Shown in pieces: positions 44,556 through 52,873 of a DNA stretch of 64,000 nt; the stretch's first letter is position 1, and each line of letters opens with the position of its first letter. The stretch lies in contig NZ_CP005087.1 of assembly GCF_001563265.1 (NCBI RefSeq), positions 1 through 64,000 on the forward strand, given 5' to 3'. Source of the DNA: Sphingobium sp. TKS (GTDB lineage Bacteria > Pseudomonadota > Alphaproteobacteria > Sphingomonadales > Sphingomonadaceae). A model generated the notes under the pieces. It was not told where the DNA came from, did not search any database, and worked only from the letters and a program-made list of their open reading frames with translations. The position numbers and the translations under genes are program-made.

Positions 44556-45296
44556 TCAGCCTATCGACGCTACATCAAGGGGAGAAGGCCTTTTTTTGGT
44601 GGCCCTGGCCAGTCGTGGCTTGCGGACGCGGCGCTGGGGAGGAGCCACCAGCCCGGGATAAATGTTGACGACCCCATCCAGAAACAGAATAATTTCCATC
44701 TCTACCCAGGCATCGACGTTTTCAGGCGTGTCGACCCCATATATGAATTTCCGGACGCCGAGATAAAAGATGCGCGAATTGACGCCAAGCACGAGTTCGG
44801 ATTCGTTCTGTGTGAGAGGCATCTCTTCAATCGTAGGCAGGCCAAGATCGTGACGAAATTCGGCGCAAACCGGCCTGACGAGATGTTCTTGCATGAAAGA
44901 ATACCAGCGACCGTTTATGTCGGATCCCTTAAGACCTGCGAACATGAATAGGCGGACCCAGTCATAATTAAGCACTGTCTGGGCGAGCGCCTGGTATACA
45001 TTTACCAGCCGCTCTCGCAACGGAACATTGCGGTTGCTGATTACAATTTCCCAGTATGGATTCCACCGGCCGATGAATACTTCCTGATACACGCGTTCAA
45101 TCAGTGCGTTCTTGCTGGCAAAATAGCGAAATAACAAAGGGTGCGTGATGTTCAGCCGCTTCGCTAGCTCGCGTGTGTCACCACCAAACCCTACTTCCGC
45201 GAAGAATTGCACGGCGCCTTCCACGATAAGCCGCTCGCGTTCGGCGCGCGGCAACCGCGGAGTGTCGGTCTGCGTTTTCTTACGCGGGGTCGTCAC
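44556..45296 (-). CDS. TetR-family transcriptional regulator
   Basis: About 246 residues from the GTG at 45296, which has AAGAAGGGA upstream; in-frame ATGs at 45314 and 45341 have weaker sites. N-terminal helix-turn-helix ('GFGGDTRELAKRLNITHPLL', 'FRYFASKNALIERVYQEVF') and a longer ligand domain, ending in a basic tail ('RKPRLARATKKRP'). Located between the two divergent catabolic operons. Its probable operator occurs three times nearby, including its own promoter, so it is likely an autorepressor released by a pathway metabolite, perhaps an acyl-CoA. Confidence 0.85.
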   Translation of the reverse strand: MTTPRKKTQTDTPRLPRAERERLIVEGAVQFFAEVGFGGDTRELAKRLNITHPLLFRYFASKNALIERVYQEVFIGRWNPYWEIVISNRNVPLRERLVNVYQALAQTVLNYDWVRLFMFAGLKGSDINGRWYSFMQEHLVRPVCAEFRHDLGLPTIEEMPLTQNESELVLGVNSRIFYLGVRKFIYGVDTPENVDAWVEMEIILFLDGVVNIYPGLVAPPQRRVRKPRLARATKKRPSPLDVASIG

Positions 45297-45361
45297 CTCA
45301 TTCCCTTCTTTCATAACCAAGCGCCTTGGCGCCGATGCCAATGGTCGTGAATGCTAAAAAA

Positions 45362-45375
45362 TGACCGGCTGGTCA
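45362..45375. promoter_or_regulatory. Operator upstream of the tetR gene
   Basis: TGACCGGCTGGTCA is the best inverted-repeat form of the motif (TGACC-N4-GGTCA). On the minus strand TTGACC overlaps it as a possible -35. About 70 bases before the GTG start. Confidence 0.6.
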
Positions 45376-45561
45376 AGTGCATAGGCGGATGCTTCGCTCC
45401 AGCTGACGGCGGTGCGCGCTGAATACGCGCCGCCGCTGGAAGAGGTCCTTACTCTGTGAGTTGTTGCATGTGCGCTTGCAGCATTGTGGCCGGCGGGCAG
45501 GAGTTGGGAATTGGTCGTTACGTAGCTTCTTTTTGGCGATGTTTGTGGCGCATAGGGCTAT

Positions 45562-45591
45562 TGACAAATGACCAAACGGTGACCTAAAGTT
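45562..45591 (+). promoter_or_regulatory. Promoter and operator of the acyl-CoA ligase operon
   Basis: TTGACA (45562-45567) and TAAAGT (45586-45591) are 18 bases apart with TGACCAAACGGTGA (45570-45583) between them. The start codon is some 180 bases further on; that leader and the rest of 45376-45773 hold no other feature I can support. Confidence 0.55.
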
Positions 45592-45773
45592 TCAAACAGA
45601 CGCAGAGACGATAAGCGCCGTGCAAGTTGGGGCCATCCGGCCGGAAATGCTGAACGGATGGATCGGATGCTGCCAGGGGCCTGCGTGAGCGGGTTGGCAG
45701 GCTAGTTTCCCATGTACGGAAGACGAATCGGGAAAGCTCGTGGTCGGTGTGTTTCGCGAGTGAGGGGATAGAC

Positions 45774-47417
45774 GTGCGAAAGGACGTGAGCGGTTGGATC
45801 ACCCGTCTGAACGACGCGATGATCGACAACTACACAGCTTCAGGCGCATGGCGGAATGAGTCGATCGCCGATATCGCTGCGCGTCTGGTGATCGAAAAGC
45901 CTGACATGCTCGCATTTATTGAGGGCGATCGCTCGCTTTATCTGGGTAATCTTGTTACCAAGGCAAGAAAGATTGCTGCGGTACTTGCCACGCGTGGCCT
46001 AGTTCCGGGCGATGTGGTAAGCTTCCAGCTTCCCAACTGGCTCGAAACCGCGGTAATCAACCTGGCTTGTTGTATCGGCGGCTTTGTCTGCAATCCCATC
46101 ATCCCAATCTATCGCGAGGCGGAGGTCGGCTACATCCTGCGCGACGGCCGTGCTAAGATTCTGTTCGTGCCGACGAGCTTCCGTGGCTTCGATTATGTCA
46201 ATATGGCGCGCGCGCTTCAGGCGGGCCTTCCCGATCTTGCCACCATCGTTACCGTCCGGGGTGAGGCGGAGGGCTGTCTTGGTTATGAGGAGCTTCTCGC
46301 TTCAAACGCGCCTGACGTGGCAAGCGGCCATCCCGATCCCAATGCCGTCAAGCTGCTGCTCTATACATCGGGCACGACAAGCCATCCCAAGGGCGTTCTG
46401 CACAGCCACAATAGCTTAATGGCCGAGCTCCTTGCCGCTCGGGACTATTGGGGCCTTGGTGCGAGCGATGTGGTGCTGATGCCCTCGCCGGTTACGCATA
46501 TAACCGGCTATCTTTACGCGCTCGAAATGGGTTTCGTCACCGGCTGTGCCGCGGTGTTGATGGAGCGATGGGACGCCTCTGAGGCGGTCGAGCTGATCAA
46601 GCGGCACGGCGTAACGATGAGCGTTGGCGCAACTCCCTTCCTCAGGGAACTTACGGATACGGTCGTGTCGGCCGGGGCTCTGCTCCCCACGATGCGTTTG
46701 TTTATCTGCGGCGGGGCGCCGGTTGCGCCGGAACTTGTGCGCCGGGCGGCGCAGGCGATCCCGGGGTGCGCCATATCGCGCGCCTTCGGAAGCAGCGAGG
46801 CGCCAACGGTCACGCTGGGTGTCCGGGGCGTCGAAGAGCTTGAGCTTGGCGCGACCACGGACGGGCGCATCGTCAACAATGAAGTGCGGATCATCGACGA
46901 AGCGACGGGAGCGTTGCTGGGCGAGGGGGCGGAAGGAGAGATCCTTGTTCGCGGCCCGGAGGTGATGCTGGGCTATACCGATCAAGCGCTGACGGACGAT
47001 GCGTTCGATCAGGACGGCTTCTTCCGCACGGGTGATCTCGGACGGATCGAATTTGGCGATTTCCTGGCGGTGAGCGGCCGTAAAAAGGATGTTATCGTGC
47101 GCGGGGGCGAGAATATCAGCCCTCAGGAAATCGAAGATGCGCTGCATCGCTATCCTGCAATCACCGACGTCGCAGTGGTGGCGATGCCGCATGGAAGGCT
47201 GGGTGAAGGGGTCTGCGCCTATGTGATTGCGGATGCGCCCGTTTCCGTCGCCGACATTGGCAGCTTCCTCGGGGAGCAAGGGCTAGCGCGACAGAAATGG
47301 CCGGAGCGCGTGGAGATGGTCGACGCGTTTCCGCGCACGGCTTCGGGCAAAGTCCAGAAGAATATCCTGCGTGATCGCCTGGTTGCGCAGGCTCAGCCCA
47401 CGGAGGCGTCCTTATGA
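45774..47417 (+). CDS. AMP-forming acyl-CoA ligase
   Basis: 547 residues from GTG 45774 (GAGGGG upstream). ANL superfamily: P-loop-like 'LLLYTSGTTSHPKGVLHSHN', 'RAFGSSEAPTVTLG', 'DGFFRTGDLGRIE' and the C-terminal 'GRKKDVIVRGGENISPQEIE' with 'PRTASGKVQKN' (catalytic Lys). Closest by pattern to cyclohexanecarboxylate/medium-chain-type ligases, so it probably activates an alicyclic or aromatic acid. Overlaps the next gene by 4 bases (ATGA). Confidence 0.85.
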   Translation: MRKDVSGWITRLNDAMIDNYTASGAWRNESIADIAARLVIEKPDMLAFIEGDRSLYLGNLVTKARKIAAVLATRGLVPGDVVSFQLPNWLETAVINLACCIGGFVCNPIIPIYREAEVGYILRDGRAKILFVPTSFRGFDYVNMARALQAGLPDLATIVTVRGEAEGCLGYEELLASNAPDVASGHPDPNAVKLLLYTSGTTSHPKGVLHSHNSLMAELLAARDYWGLGASDVVLMPSPVTHITGYLYALEMGFVTGCAAVLMERWDASEAVELIKRHGVTMSVGATPFLRELTDTVVSAGALLPTMRLFICGGAPVAPELVRRAAQAIPGCAISRAFGSSEAPTVTLGVRGVEELELGATTDGRIVNNEVRIIDEATGALLGEGAEGEILVRGPEVMLGYTDQALTDDAFDQDGFFRTGDLGRIEFGDFLAVSGRKKDVIVRGGENISPQEIEDALHRYPAITDVAVVAMPHGRLGEGVCAYVIADAPVSVADIGSFLGEQGLARQKWPERVEMVDAFPRTASGKVQKNILRDRLVAQAQPTEASL

Positions 47418-48376
47418 ATGGTCCGGACCTTCAACGGTCATTACAGCTTTTTGAGCGCATGCTGCTTATCCGCAGGATGGAGGAGCGGCTTGGTGACCTC
47501 GGGAAAGCCGGCGAACTTCCTGGCAATGTGCATCTTTATATTGGCCAGGAAGCGGTGGCCACCGGCGTCTGCGCACATCTTGACGACAGCGACTGGGTTG
47601 CCAGCACTCATCGCGGGCACGGTCACTTCCTGGCGAAGGGCGGAGATCCGCGCGCTATGGCGGCGGAGCTCATGGGCAAAGAGACCGGCATTTGCCACGG
47701 CAAGGGCGGCTCGATGCATGTTGCCGACGTCTCGAAGGGCATATTGGGCGCCAACGGCATTGTCGGCGGTGGCGTAGGGCTCGCGGTCGGTGCGGCACTC
47801 GGCGCGCAGCTTGACGGCGAGGGCCGGGTTGCCGTGGTGTTTTTCGGTGACGGTGCGTCCAGCCAGGGCGTCATTTCCGAGGCGCTGAACATCGCCGCCC
47901 TGTGGAAGCTTCCACTGTTGCTGGTCTGCGAGAATAACGGATTTTCTCAATTCTCCCCTTATGAGACGGTGAACGCTGGCGATATCTGGCGCCGCGCCGA
48001 ACCGTTTGGCATGCCCGGCGCGCTGGTCGACGGCAATGACGTCCACGCCGTATGGCGGGTCGTTGGCGAGGCGGTTGCGCGGGCGCGCTCAGGCGAAGGG
48101 GCCACGCTCATCGAGGCTCGTACCTATCGCTGGCGGACTCATGTCGAATCCGAAGAAAGCTTCCTTGCAGCGCCTTATCGCACCCAGGAAGAAGTCGAGA
48201 GCTGGAAGCAGCGCGATCCGATTAGCCGGCTGGAAGAATTTCTCGTCTCCGAGGATCTGGAAAAGGACGTGGCCGCTATCCGGGCCAGGGTCGAGGGCGT
48301 TACCGAAAGCGCCATCACCGATGCTTTGAATGATCCTCTTCCCCCTGTCTCCCGTGCTTTTGAGGATATGTTCGCC
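47414..48376 (+). CDS. Thiamine-diphosphate dehydrogenase E1 alpha subunit (AcoA/PdhA-like), 3' end at IS6100
   Basis: 321 native codons with 'FLVSEDLEKD' near the end. ThDP-binding 'FFGDGASSQGVISEALNIAA' and 'LVCENNGFSQF', plus 'GIVGGGVGLAVGAALG' and 'HRGHGHFLAKGG'. Family length is about 320-330, so at most a few residues are missing; the frame runs 31 codons into IS6100. The E1 beta gene expected downstream is absent, presumably lost with the IS6100 event, so the complex cannot work as encoded here. Confidence 0.8.
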
Positions 48377-49256
48377 GGCTCTGTTGCAAAAATCGTGAAG
48401 CTTGAGCATGCTTGGCGGAGATTGGACGGACGGAACGATGACGGATTTCAAGTGGCGCCATTTCCAGGGTGATGTGATCCTGTGGGCGGTGCGCTGGTAT
48501 TGTCGCTATCCGATCAGCTATCGCGACCTTGAGGAAATGCTGGCGGAACGCGGCATTTCGGTCGACCATACGACGATCTATCGCTGGGTCCAGTGCTACG
48601 CCCCGGAGATGGAGAAGCGGCTGCGCTGGTTCTGGCGGCGTGGCTTTGATCCGAGCTGGCGCCTGGATGAAACCTACGTCAAGGTGCGGGGCAAGTGGAC
48701 CTACCTGTACCGGGCAGTCGACAAGCGGGGCGACACGATCGATTTCTACCTGTCGCCGACCCGCAGCGCCAAGGCAGCGAAGCGGTTCCTGGGCAAGGCC
48801 CTGCGAGGCCTGAAGCACTGGGAAAAGCCTGCCACGCTCAATACCGACAAAGCGCCGAGCTATGGTGCAGCGATCACCGAATTGAAGCGCGAAGGAAAGC
48901 TGGACCGGGAGACGGCCCACCGGCAGGTGAAGTATCTCAATAACGTGATCGAGGCCGATCACGGAAAGCTCAAGATACTGATCAAGCCGGTGCGCGGTTT
49001 CAAATCGATCCCCACGGCCTATGCCACGATCAAGGGATTCGAAGTCATGCGAGCCCTGCGCAAAGGACAGGCTCGCCCCTGGTGCCTGCAGCCCGGCATC
49101 AGGGGCGAGGTGCGCCTTGTGGAGAGAGCTTTTGGCATTGGGCCCTCGGCGCTGACGGAGGCCATGGGCATGCTCAACCACCATTTCGCAGCAGCCGCCT
49201 GATCGGCGCAGAGCGACAGCCTACCTCTGACTGCCGCCAATCTTTGCAACAGAGCC
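48377..49256 (+). mobile_element. IS6100 copy 5
   Basis: Complete 880-bp copy with both ends. Flanks TGTTCGCC and GTTCGCTG are not a target duplication. It joins the end of the catabolic region to a truncated exported-protein gene of the replicon 3 segment, i.e. a fusion or deletion junction. Confidence 0.96.
48438..49202 (+). CDS. tnpA: IS6100 transposase (copy 5)
   Basis: Same 254-residue transposase as the other copies. Confidence 0.97.
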   Translation: MTDFKWRHFQGDVILWAVRWYCRYPISYRDLEEMLAERGISVDHTTIYRWVQCYAPEMEKRLRWFWRRGFDPSWRLDETYVKVRGKWTYLYRAVDKRGDTIDFYLSPTRSAKAAKRFLGKALRGLKHWEKPATLNTDKAPSYGAAITELKREGKLDRETAHRQVKYLNNVIEADHGKLKILIKPVRGFKSIPTAYATIKGFEVMRALRKGQARPWCLQPGIRGEVRLVERAFGIGPSALTEAMGMLNHHFAAAA

Positions 49257-49637
49257 GTTCGCTGCACCAGCCGCCGCACGGCCGTTGAAGATTGCGCCTG
49301 CGCCATCGGTCACTGAACCAGTCGCTGCATCGACCGCGCCGATCTTGCCATCGCTCAGAAATTCAATCTTGCCATCGCCTTGACCGGTGTTGGGATTCAG
49401 CACGATCGAATCGCCCAACACGACACCGGCTGACGGCACCGTCAGCTTTAGATTTGCGTCGTCGGGGGCCGTGATTGCAGTCACGATCGCCGCATTCACG
49501 GTGGTACCGGGCACCGACGTCGCGGGTGCGACTGGAGCGGGCACGCTGACATCACGCGCTTGTGCGGCGGAAGCCGCCATAAAAGCGACCGGAATAGCTG
49601 TCGAAATAAGCAGCGATTTTTGGAAATTCTTGAGCAT
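49257..49637 (-). pseudogene. Exported Ala/Val/Gly-rich protein, 3' end lost to IS6100
   Basis: 127 codons remain. Residues 1-27 form a signal peptide (MLKNFQKSLLISTAIPVAFM... ending 'AAQA|RDV'). The rest is low in charged residues with repeated Val/Ala/Gly/Thr ('VVLGDSIVLNPNTGQGDGKI'), like the start of a surface or pilus-type protein. No family recognised. Truncated by IS6100 copy 5. Confidence 0.6.
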
Positions 49638-49949
49638 GTTTCTACCATTTCCTTAGTGTTCTCAGGCGGCATAAAATGCCGCGCCCATTCGCTAATATTT
49701 AGCGGAGGGCGATCTGAGTTTTTTAAAATATGTGATTAGTTGGCGGTTGCAGCCATATAAATATTGGTCACGACATCAATTCCCCCCGGAAACCTAAATG
49801 ATTGCACGCGACTGCATAGCTACGATATGATCGTAGCTTCGCCGTCAATTTGCGGGTGTATTGACATAAATGGCAATCACAACAGCTATCGACTGCAAAA
49901 AATGCATGTAAATAGTTCTAATGGTTGCGCGGAATTACAAATATTGTAA

Positions 49950-49991
49950 CTGGCTGCTGGCTGCTGGCTGCTGGCTGCTGGCTGCTGGCTG
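49950..49991 (+). repeat. Heptanucleotide tandem repeat (CTGGCTG)6
   Basis: Six perfect tandem copies of CTGGCTG, 90 bases upstream of the AT-rich regulator gene. Such repeats change length by slippage. The 49638-50079 gap otherwise contains no gene and is AT-richer than the rest of the window. Confidence 0.8.
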
Positions 49992-50079
49992 TTTGGCGGC
50001 ATCTTTGGGGGGTATTGCAGAGACTTTAGTTGTCTTTGGCGGGTCGCAAATATTACTGTAATTTACAGGGTTACCGCAA

Positions 50080-50346
50080 ATGACCAACATAGATAATTTC
50101 AATATAATTGAAGCTAGCAAAAGTTTTAAAAAAAAATACGGAATAGATCTCCTTAGGGAAGAGGCTAAAATTCTCATTCTTTTGGAAAAGCACGGCGGGC
50201 TTTCTACAAAAAATCTAATGAGTTTTCTAAATATATCAAACAGGGGGTTTTATTTAAAAATAAAATCCTTAACTGAAGAAGGGAAAATATATACTGAGGA
50301 ATGCAAAACAGACAGAAGAGTTAAAATAATAAAGATAAAAAATTAA
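50080..50346 (+). CDS. AT-rich winged-helix (MarR-like) DNA-binding protein
   Basis: 88 residues: 'REEAKILILLEKHGGLSTKN', 'LMSFLNISNRGFYLKIKSLT' is a winged-helix pattern, ending in a Lys-rich wing ('KTDRRVKIIKIKN'). Codons are A/T-rich (many AAA, ATA, TTA), quite unlike every neighbour, so it was acquired from a low-GC source. Possible regulator of nearby genes; the heptamer repeat upstream could vary its expression. Confidence 0.6.
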   Translation: MTNIDNFNIIEASKSFKKKYGIDLLREEAKILILLEKHGGLSTKNLMSFLNISNRGFYLKIKSLTEEGKIYTEECKTDRRVKIIKIKN

Positions 50347-50510
50347 ATTAATTAATAATATGAGGTTGGCACGCCAAATTTTATTGAGTGAGGTTTGCTT
50401 GATCCAAAAATCACAAGTTTTGCATAAGTCGGAAAACCACCTAAATCTGCGGCTCTCGGGTATGCGAAAGATATTTGCATAAAGAAGGGCATTTCGGTTA
50501 TAGTTTGGGC

Positions 50511-51419
50511 ATGACCATTTATGGCTATGCCCGCGTCTCAACAGACGGCCAGACTCTCGATGCACAGCGAGCGGCACTTGTCGCCGCTGGGGCTGCGAAG
50601 GTGTTCCACGAAACCGCGAGTGGCATAAAGAGCGATCGCAAGGAGCTGGCGAAGGCGCTCAAGGTGCTGGGAGCAGGGGATACGCTGATCGTTACCCGTC
50701 TCGACCGACTGGCGCGCTCAACGCGCGATCTGCTCAACATTCTCGACACGGTGGCAAGGGCAGGGGCGTTGTTCCGCTCGCTCGGTGATCCGTGGGCCGA
50801 TACCACAACCCCACATGGCCGCTTAATGCTGACGGTGCTGGGCGGGCTGGCCGAGTTTGAGCGCGAGCTGATCGTTACGCGGACAGGGGAGGGGCGCGCC
50901 CGCGCCGTGGCGCGCGGACAGCATATGGGACGCCCGCCAATGCTCACCGCCCATCAACGCACCGAAGCCCTGCGCGCGCTGGCCGATGGCAGCGCAACGC
51001 AAGCGGATCTCGCGCGCCGGTTCAACGTCAGCCAAAGCACCATATCCCGCCTTGGGAACAAGCTCATCCCCGCAAAGGCCCAACCACCATTGGATTCGGA
51101 TACTGAGCGCGCAGCGCGGGTGTTCATGAGCCGCATATCAGGCCGCTACGCCGTTGATCGCGCCATTCTGTTCGGAAGCCGCGCCCGTCGCACACACAAC
51201 GCGACAAGTGACGCTGATATTGCCGTGGTGCTGAAAGGCGAACACGGCAAACGGTCAACCACGGCAATCGACATGGCGGGCATCGCGTTCGACGTAATGC
51301 TGGAAACCGGAATCCTGGTCGAAGCCCTGCCGCTGTGGGGCGACGAAATGGAAAACCCTGAACAATTCAGCAATCCCGCCCTGATCCGCACGATCCAGCG
51401 TGAAGGGGTAGCCCTGTGA
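50511..51419 (+). CDS. Serine recombinase fused to an MNT-type nucleotidyltransferase
   Basis: 302 residues in one frame. Residues 1-140: resolvase domain with Ser10 in 'YARVST', 'VTRLDRLARSTRD' and 'GGLAEFERELIVTR'. Residues 141-182: helix-turn-helix ('ATQADLARRFNVSQSTISRL'). Residues about 200-300: minimal nucleotidyltransferase, with 'AILFGSRARR' and the metal-binding pair in 'SDADIAVVL' (Asp234, Asp236) and a third Asp at 261 ('FDVML'). MNT domains normally are stand-alone antitoxins that AMPylate HEPN toxins. Next gene starts at its stop (GTGA overlap). ATG 50511; the frame open to 50475 lacks similarity. Confidence 0.85.
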   Translation: MTIYGYARVSTDGQTLDAQRAALVAAGAAKVFHETASGIKSDRKELAKALKVLGAGDTLIVTRLDRLARSTRDLLNILDTVARAGALFRSLGDPWADTTTPHGRLMLTVLGGLAEFERELIVTRTGEGRARAVARGQHMGRPPMLTAHQRTEALRALADGSATQADLARRFNVSQSTISRLGNKLIPAKAQPPLDSDTERAARVFMSRISGRYAVDRAILFGSRARRTHNATSDADIAVVLKGEHGKRSTTAIDMAGIAFDVMLETGILVEALPLWGDEMENPEQFSNPALIRTIQREGVAL

Positions 51420-51814
51420 GCAAGCCCGTCACACCGGCATCCTATATGCGGAAGGCGGCTCAAGCCTTGGCAAGCGCGCATCAATTGCTTGCCGGTGGTG
51501 ATGCTGATGGCGCTTGTAACCGCGCTTATTATGCCATGTTCGACGCCGCTCACGCGGCGCTCCGTTCTGCCAACGTCGCGGAAACCGCTTCCGCTACCAA
51601 AACCCATAGAGGATTGATTGCGGCCTTCGGTCAGCATCTTGTCCTTGGCGGACACGTCGCGTCAGAACTCGGCAGTTCGCTTAACAAGGTCGAGCGTCTC
51701 CGCCTGCTCGCTGATTACACGGGTGATCCTGTCAGCGACGATGACGCCGTATGGGCAGTCGGGCAGGCTGATATTTTCGTTGCGGCAATCCGCGATGCAT
51801 TCGGCATCGCGTAG
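51416..51814 (+). CDS. HEPN-domain protein, probable toxin partner
   Basis: 132 residues from GTG 51416. HEPN fold of the PF05168-like group: 'GACNRAYYAMFDAAHAALRS', 'KTHRGLIAAFGQHLV' and 'LRLLADYTGDPVS'. The canonical RX4-6H RNase motif of HepT-type toxins is not evident, so it may use the Asn-Arg-x-Tyr-Tyr motif or not be an RNase. Coupled to the recombinase-nucleotidyltransferase gene; 78 bases before parA. Confidence 0.8.
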   Translation: MSKPVTPASYMRKAAQALASAHQLLAGGDADGACNRAYYAMFDAAHAALRSANVAETASATKTHRGLIAAFGQHLVLGGHVASELGSSLNKVERLRLLADYTGDPVSDDDAVWAVGQADIFVAAIRDAFGIA

Positions 51815-51882
51815 CCGCCTGCTTTCCTGAATGTTGACGCGCCGCTTCAAATCGGCAAACTATCAATAATTCATCCCTGAAA

Positions 51883-51892
51883 GTTTGCAAAC
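51883..51892. promoter_or_regulatory. Palindrome at the parA start, replicon 3
   Basis: GTTTGCAAAC, a perfect 10-base palindrome, abuts the parA ATG; a half-like GGCAAAC lies 30 bases upstream. Candidate operator or part of parS. Confidence 0.45.
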
Positions 51893-52561
51893 ATGAAAAT
51901 TATCACGATTGCAGCGCAGAAAGGCGGTGCAGGAAAAACAACCCTGGCCGTTAATCTAGCTGTTGCCGCCCAGGCCGGAGGGATCAAAACTGCTCTGATC
52001 GACCTCGATCCGCAGGAAAGCGCAACCGCGTGGAGCGAGAGGCGAACAGCTGAACTGCCCCACGTCGAACCATTAAGCGCCCGTAGATTATCTCCCTGGA
52101 TCAATGCAGCTGAAGCCGAAGGCTTTGCGCTGGCGATCATCGACACACCGCCTGCGGCAGGCGCAGAAGCAGCAGAGGCCGTGCAGCGTTCGGATATGGT
52201 TTTGATACCATGCCGACCTTCCCTGATCGACCTAGAGGCAATCAAACGCACCGCGCAGCTTATCACAGCGACCGGCAAGCAGGCCTTCGTCGTCCTGAAT
52301 GGCGCACCGCCAACCGCCACTGCCTTGTTAGACGATGCTCGCACGTTGGCCGAGGCAACCGGCTTACAGGTTGCCCGCGCGGTAATCCGTGAGCGTAGTA
52401 GCTTTCGAGCTGCGTGGCCGTATGGCCTAGGCGTGATTGAGCATGAGCCGGAAGGGAAGGCCGCATTAGAGATTGCAGCTTTGCGAGATTTCATATTTGA
52501 ATATTTGCAAATTATCAAACCGTCACATGTGAAGACGAAAGGTAAGGCTGCACATGGCTAG
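51893..52561 (+). CDS. parA: ParA-family partition ATPase, replicon 3
   Basis: 222 residues: MKIITIAAQKGGAGKTTLAV (deviant Walker A), 'KTALIDLDPQESATAW' and 'FALAIIDTPPAAG'. Same class as the replicon 2 ParA but clearly diverged, which would allow both systems to coexist. Overlaps the following partner gene by 8 bases. Confidence 0.88.
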   Translation: MKIITIAAQKGGAGKTTLAVNLAVAAQAGGIKTALIDLDPQESATAWSERRTAELPHVEPLSARRLSPWINAAEAEGFALAIIDTPPAAGAEAAEAVQRSDMVLIPCRPSLIDLEAIKRTAQLITATGKQAFVVLNGAPPTATALLDDARTLAEATGLQVARAVIRERSSFRAAWPYGLGVIEHEPEGKAALEIAALRDFIFEYLQIIKPSHVKTKGKAAHG

Positions 52562-52841
52562 AAAATCCCTATTATCCGCCGCTATCGAGCGGCCGCAGGC
52601 CGAGGCTAACGAAAACACTATCCCGCAGCCTGTGGCAGATGCTGTACGGGCAGAGGCCAAGCGACCTAACAGTAACGCAGGCAAGTATCACTTGGGCGGC
52701 TATTTCGATCAGGATGATCCGACCGCTGAAGCCTTCCGCGTATTGGCTGCAAAGACCCGCCGCAAACAACAAGACTTATTGGGGGAGGCAATCAGCGACC
52801 TTGTGGCGAAGTATGATGCGCGAGCTAAATTCGGGTCATGA
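52554..52841 (+). CDS. Small partition partner, replicon 3
   Basis: 95 residues: polar N-terminus, 'KYHLGGYFDQDDPTAEAFRV' and a C-terminal helix pair ('KTRRKQQDLLGEAISDLVAK') resembling ribbon-helix-helix partners. By position the centromere-binding protein of this ParA. Converges with repA 32 bases downstream. Confidence 0.65.
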   Translation: MARKSLLSAAIERPQAEANENTIPQPVADAVRAEAKRPNSNAGKYHLGGYFDQDDPTAEAFRVLAAKTRRKQQDLLGEAISDLVAKYDARAKFGS

Positions 52842-52873
52842 CAAAACGCATCCGCGATCCCATGCTGGCACTG

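Noticed and set aside
48369..49264. Partial match GTTCGC on both sides of IS6100 copy 5 as a target duplication
   Set aside because: The 8-base flanks TGTTCGCC and GTTCGCTG are out of register; a true IS6 duplication should match exactly next to the ends.
49950..49991. Tandem repeat considered as a CRISPR array or iterons
   Set aside because: Seven-base units with no spacers; no cas genes; too short and uniform for an initiator site array.
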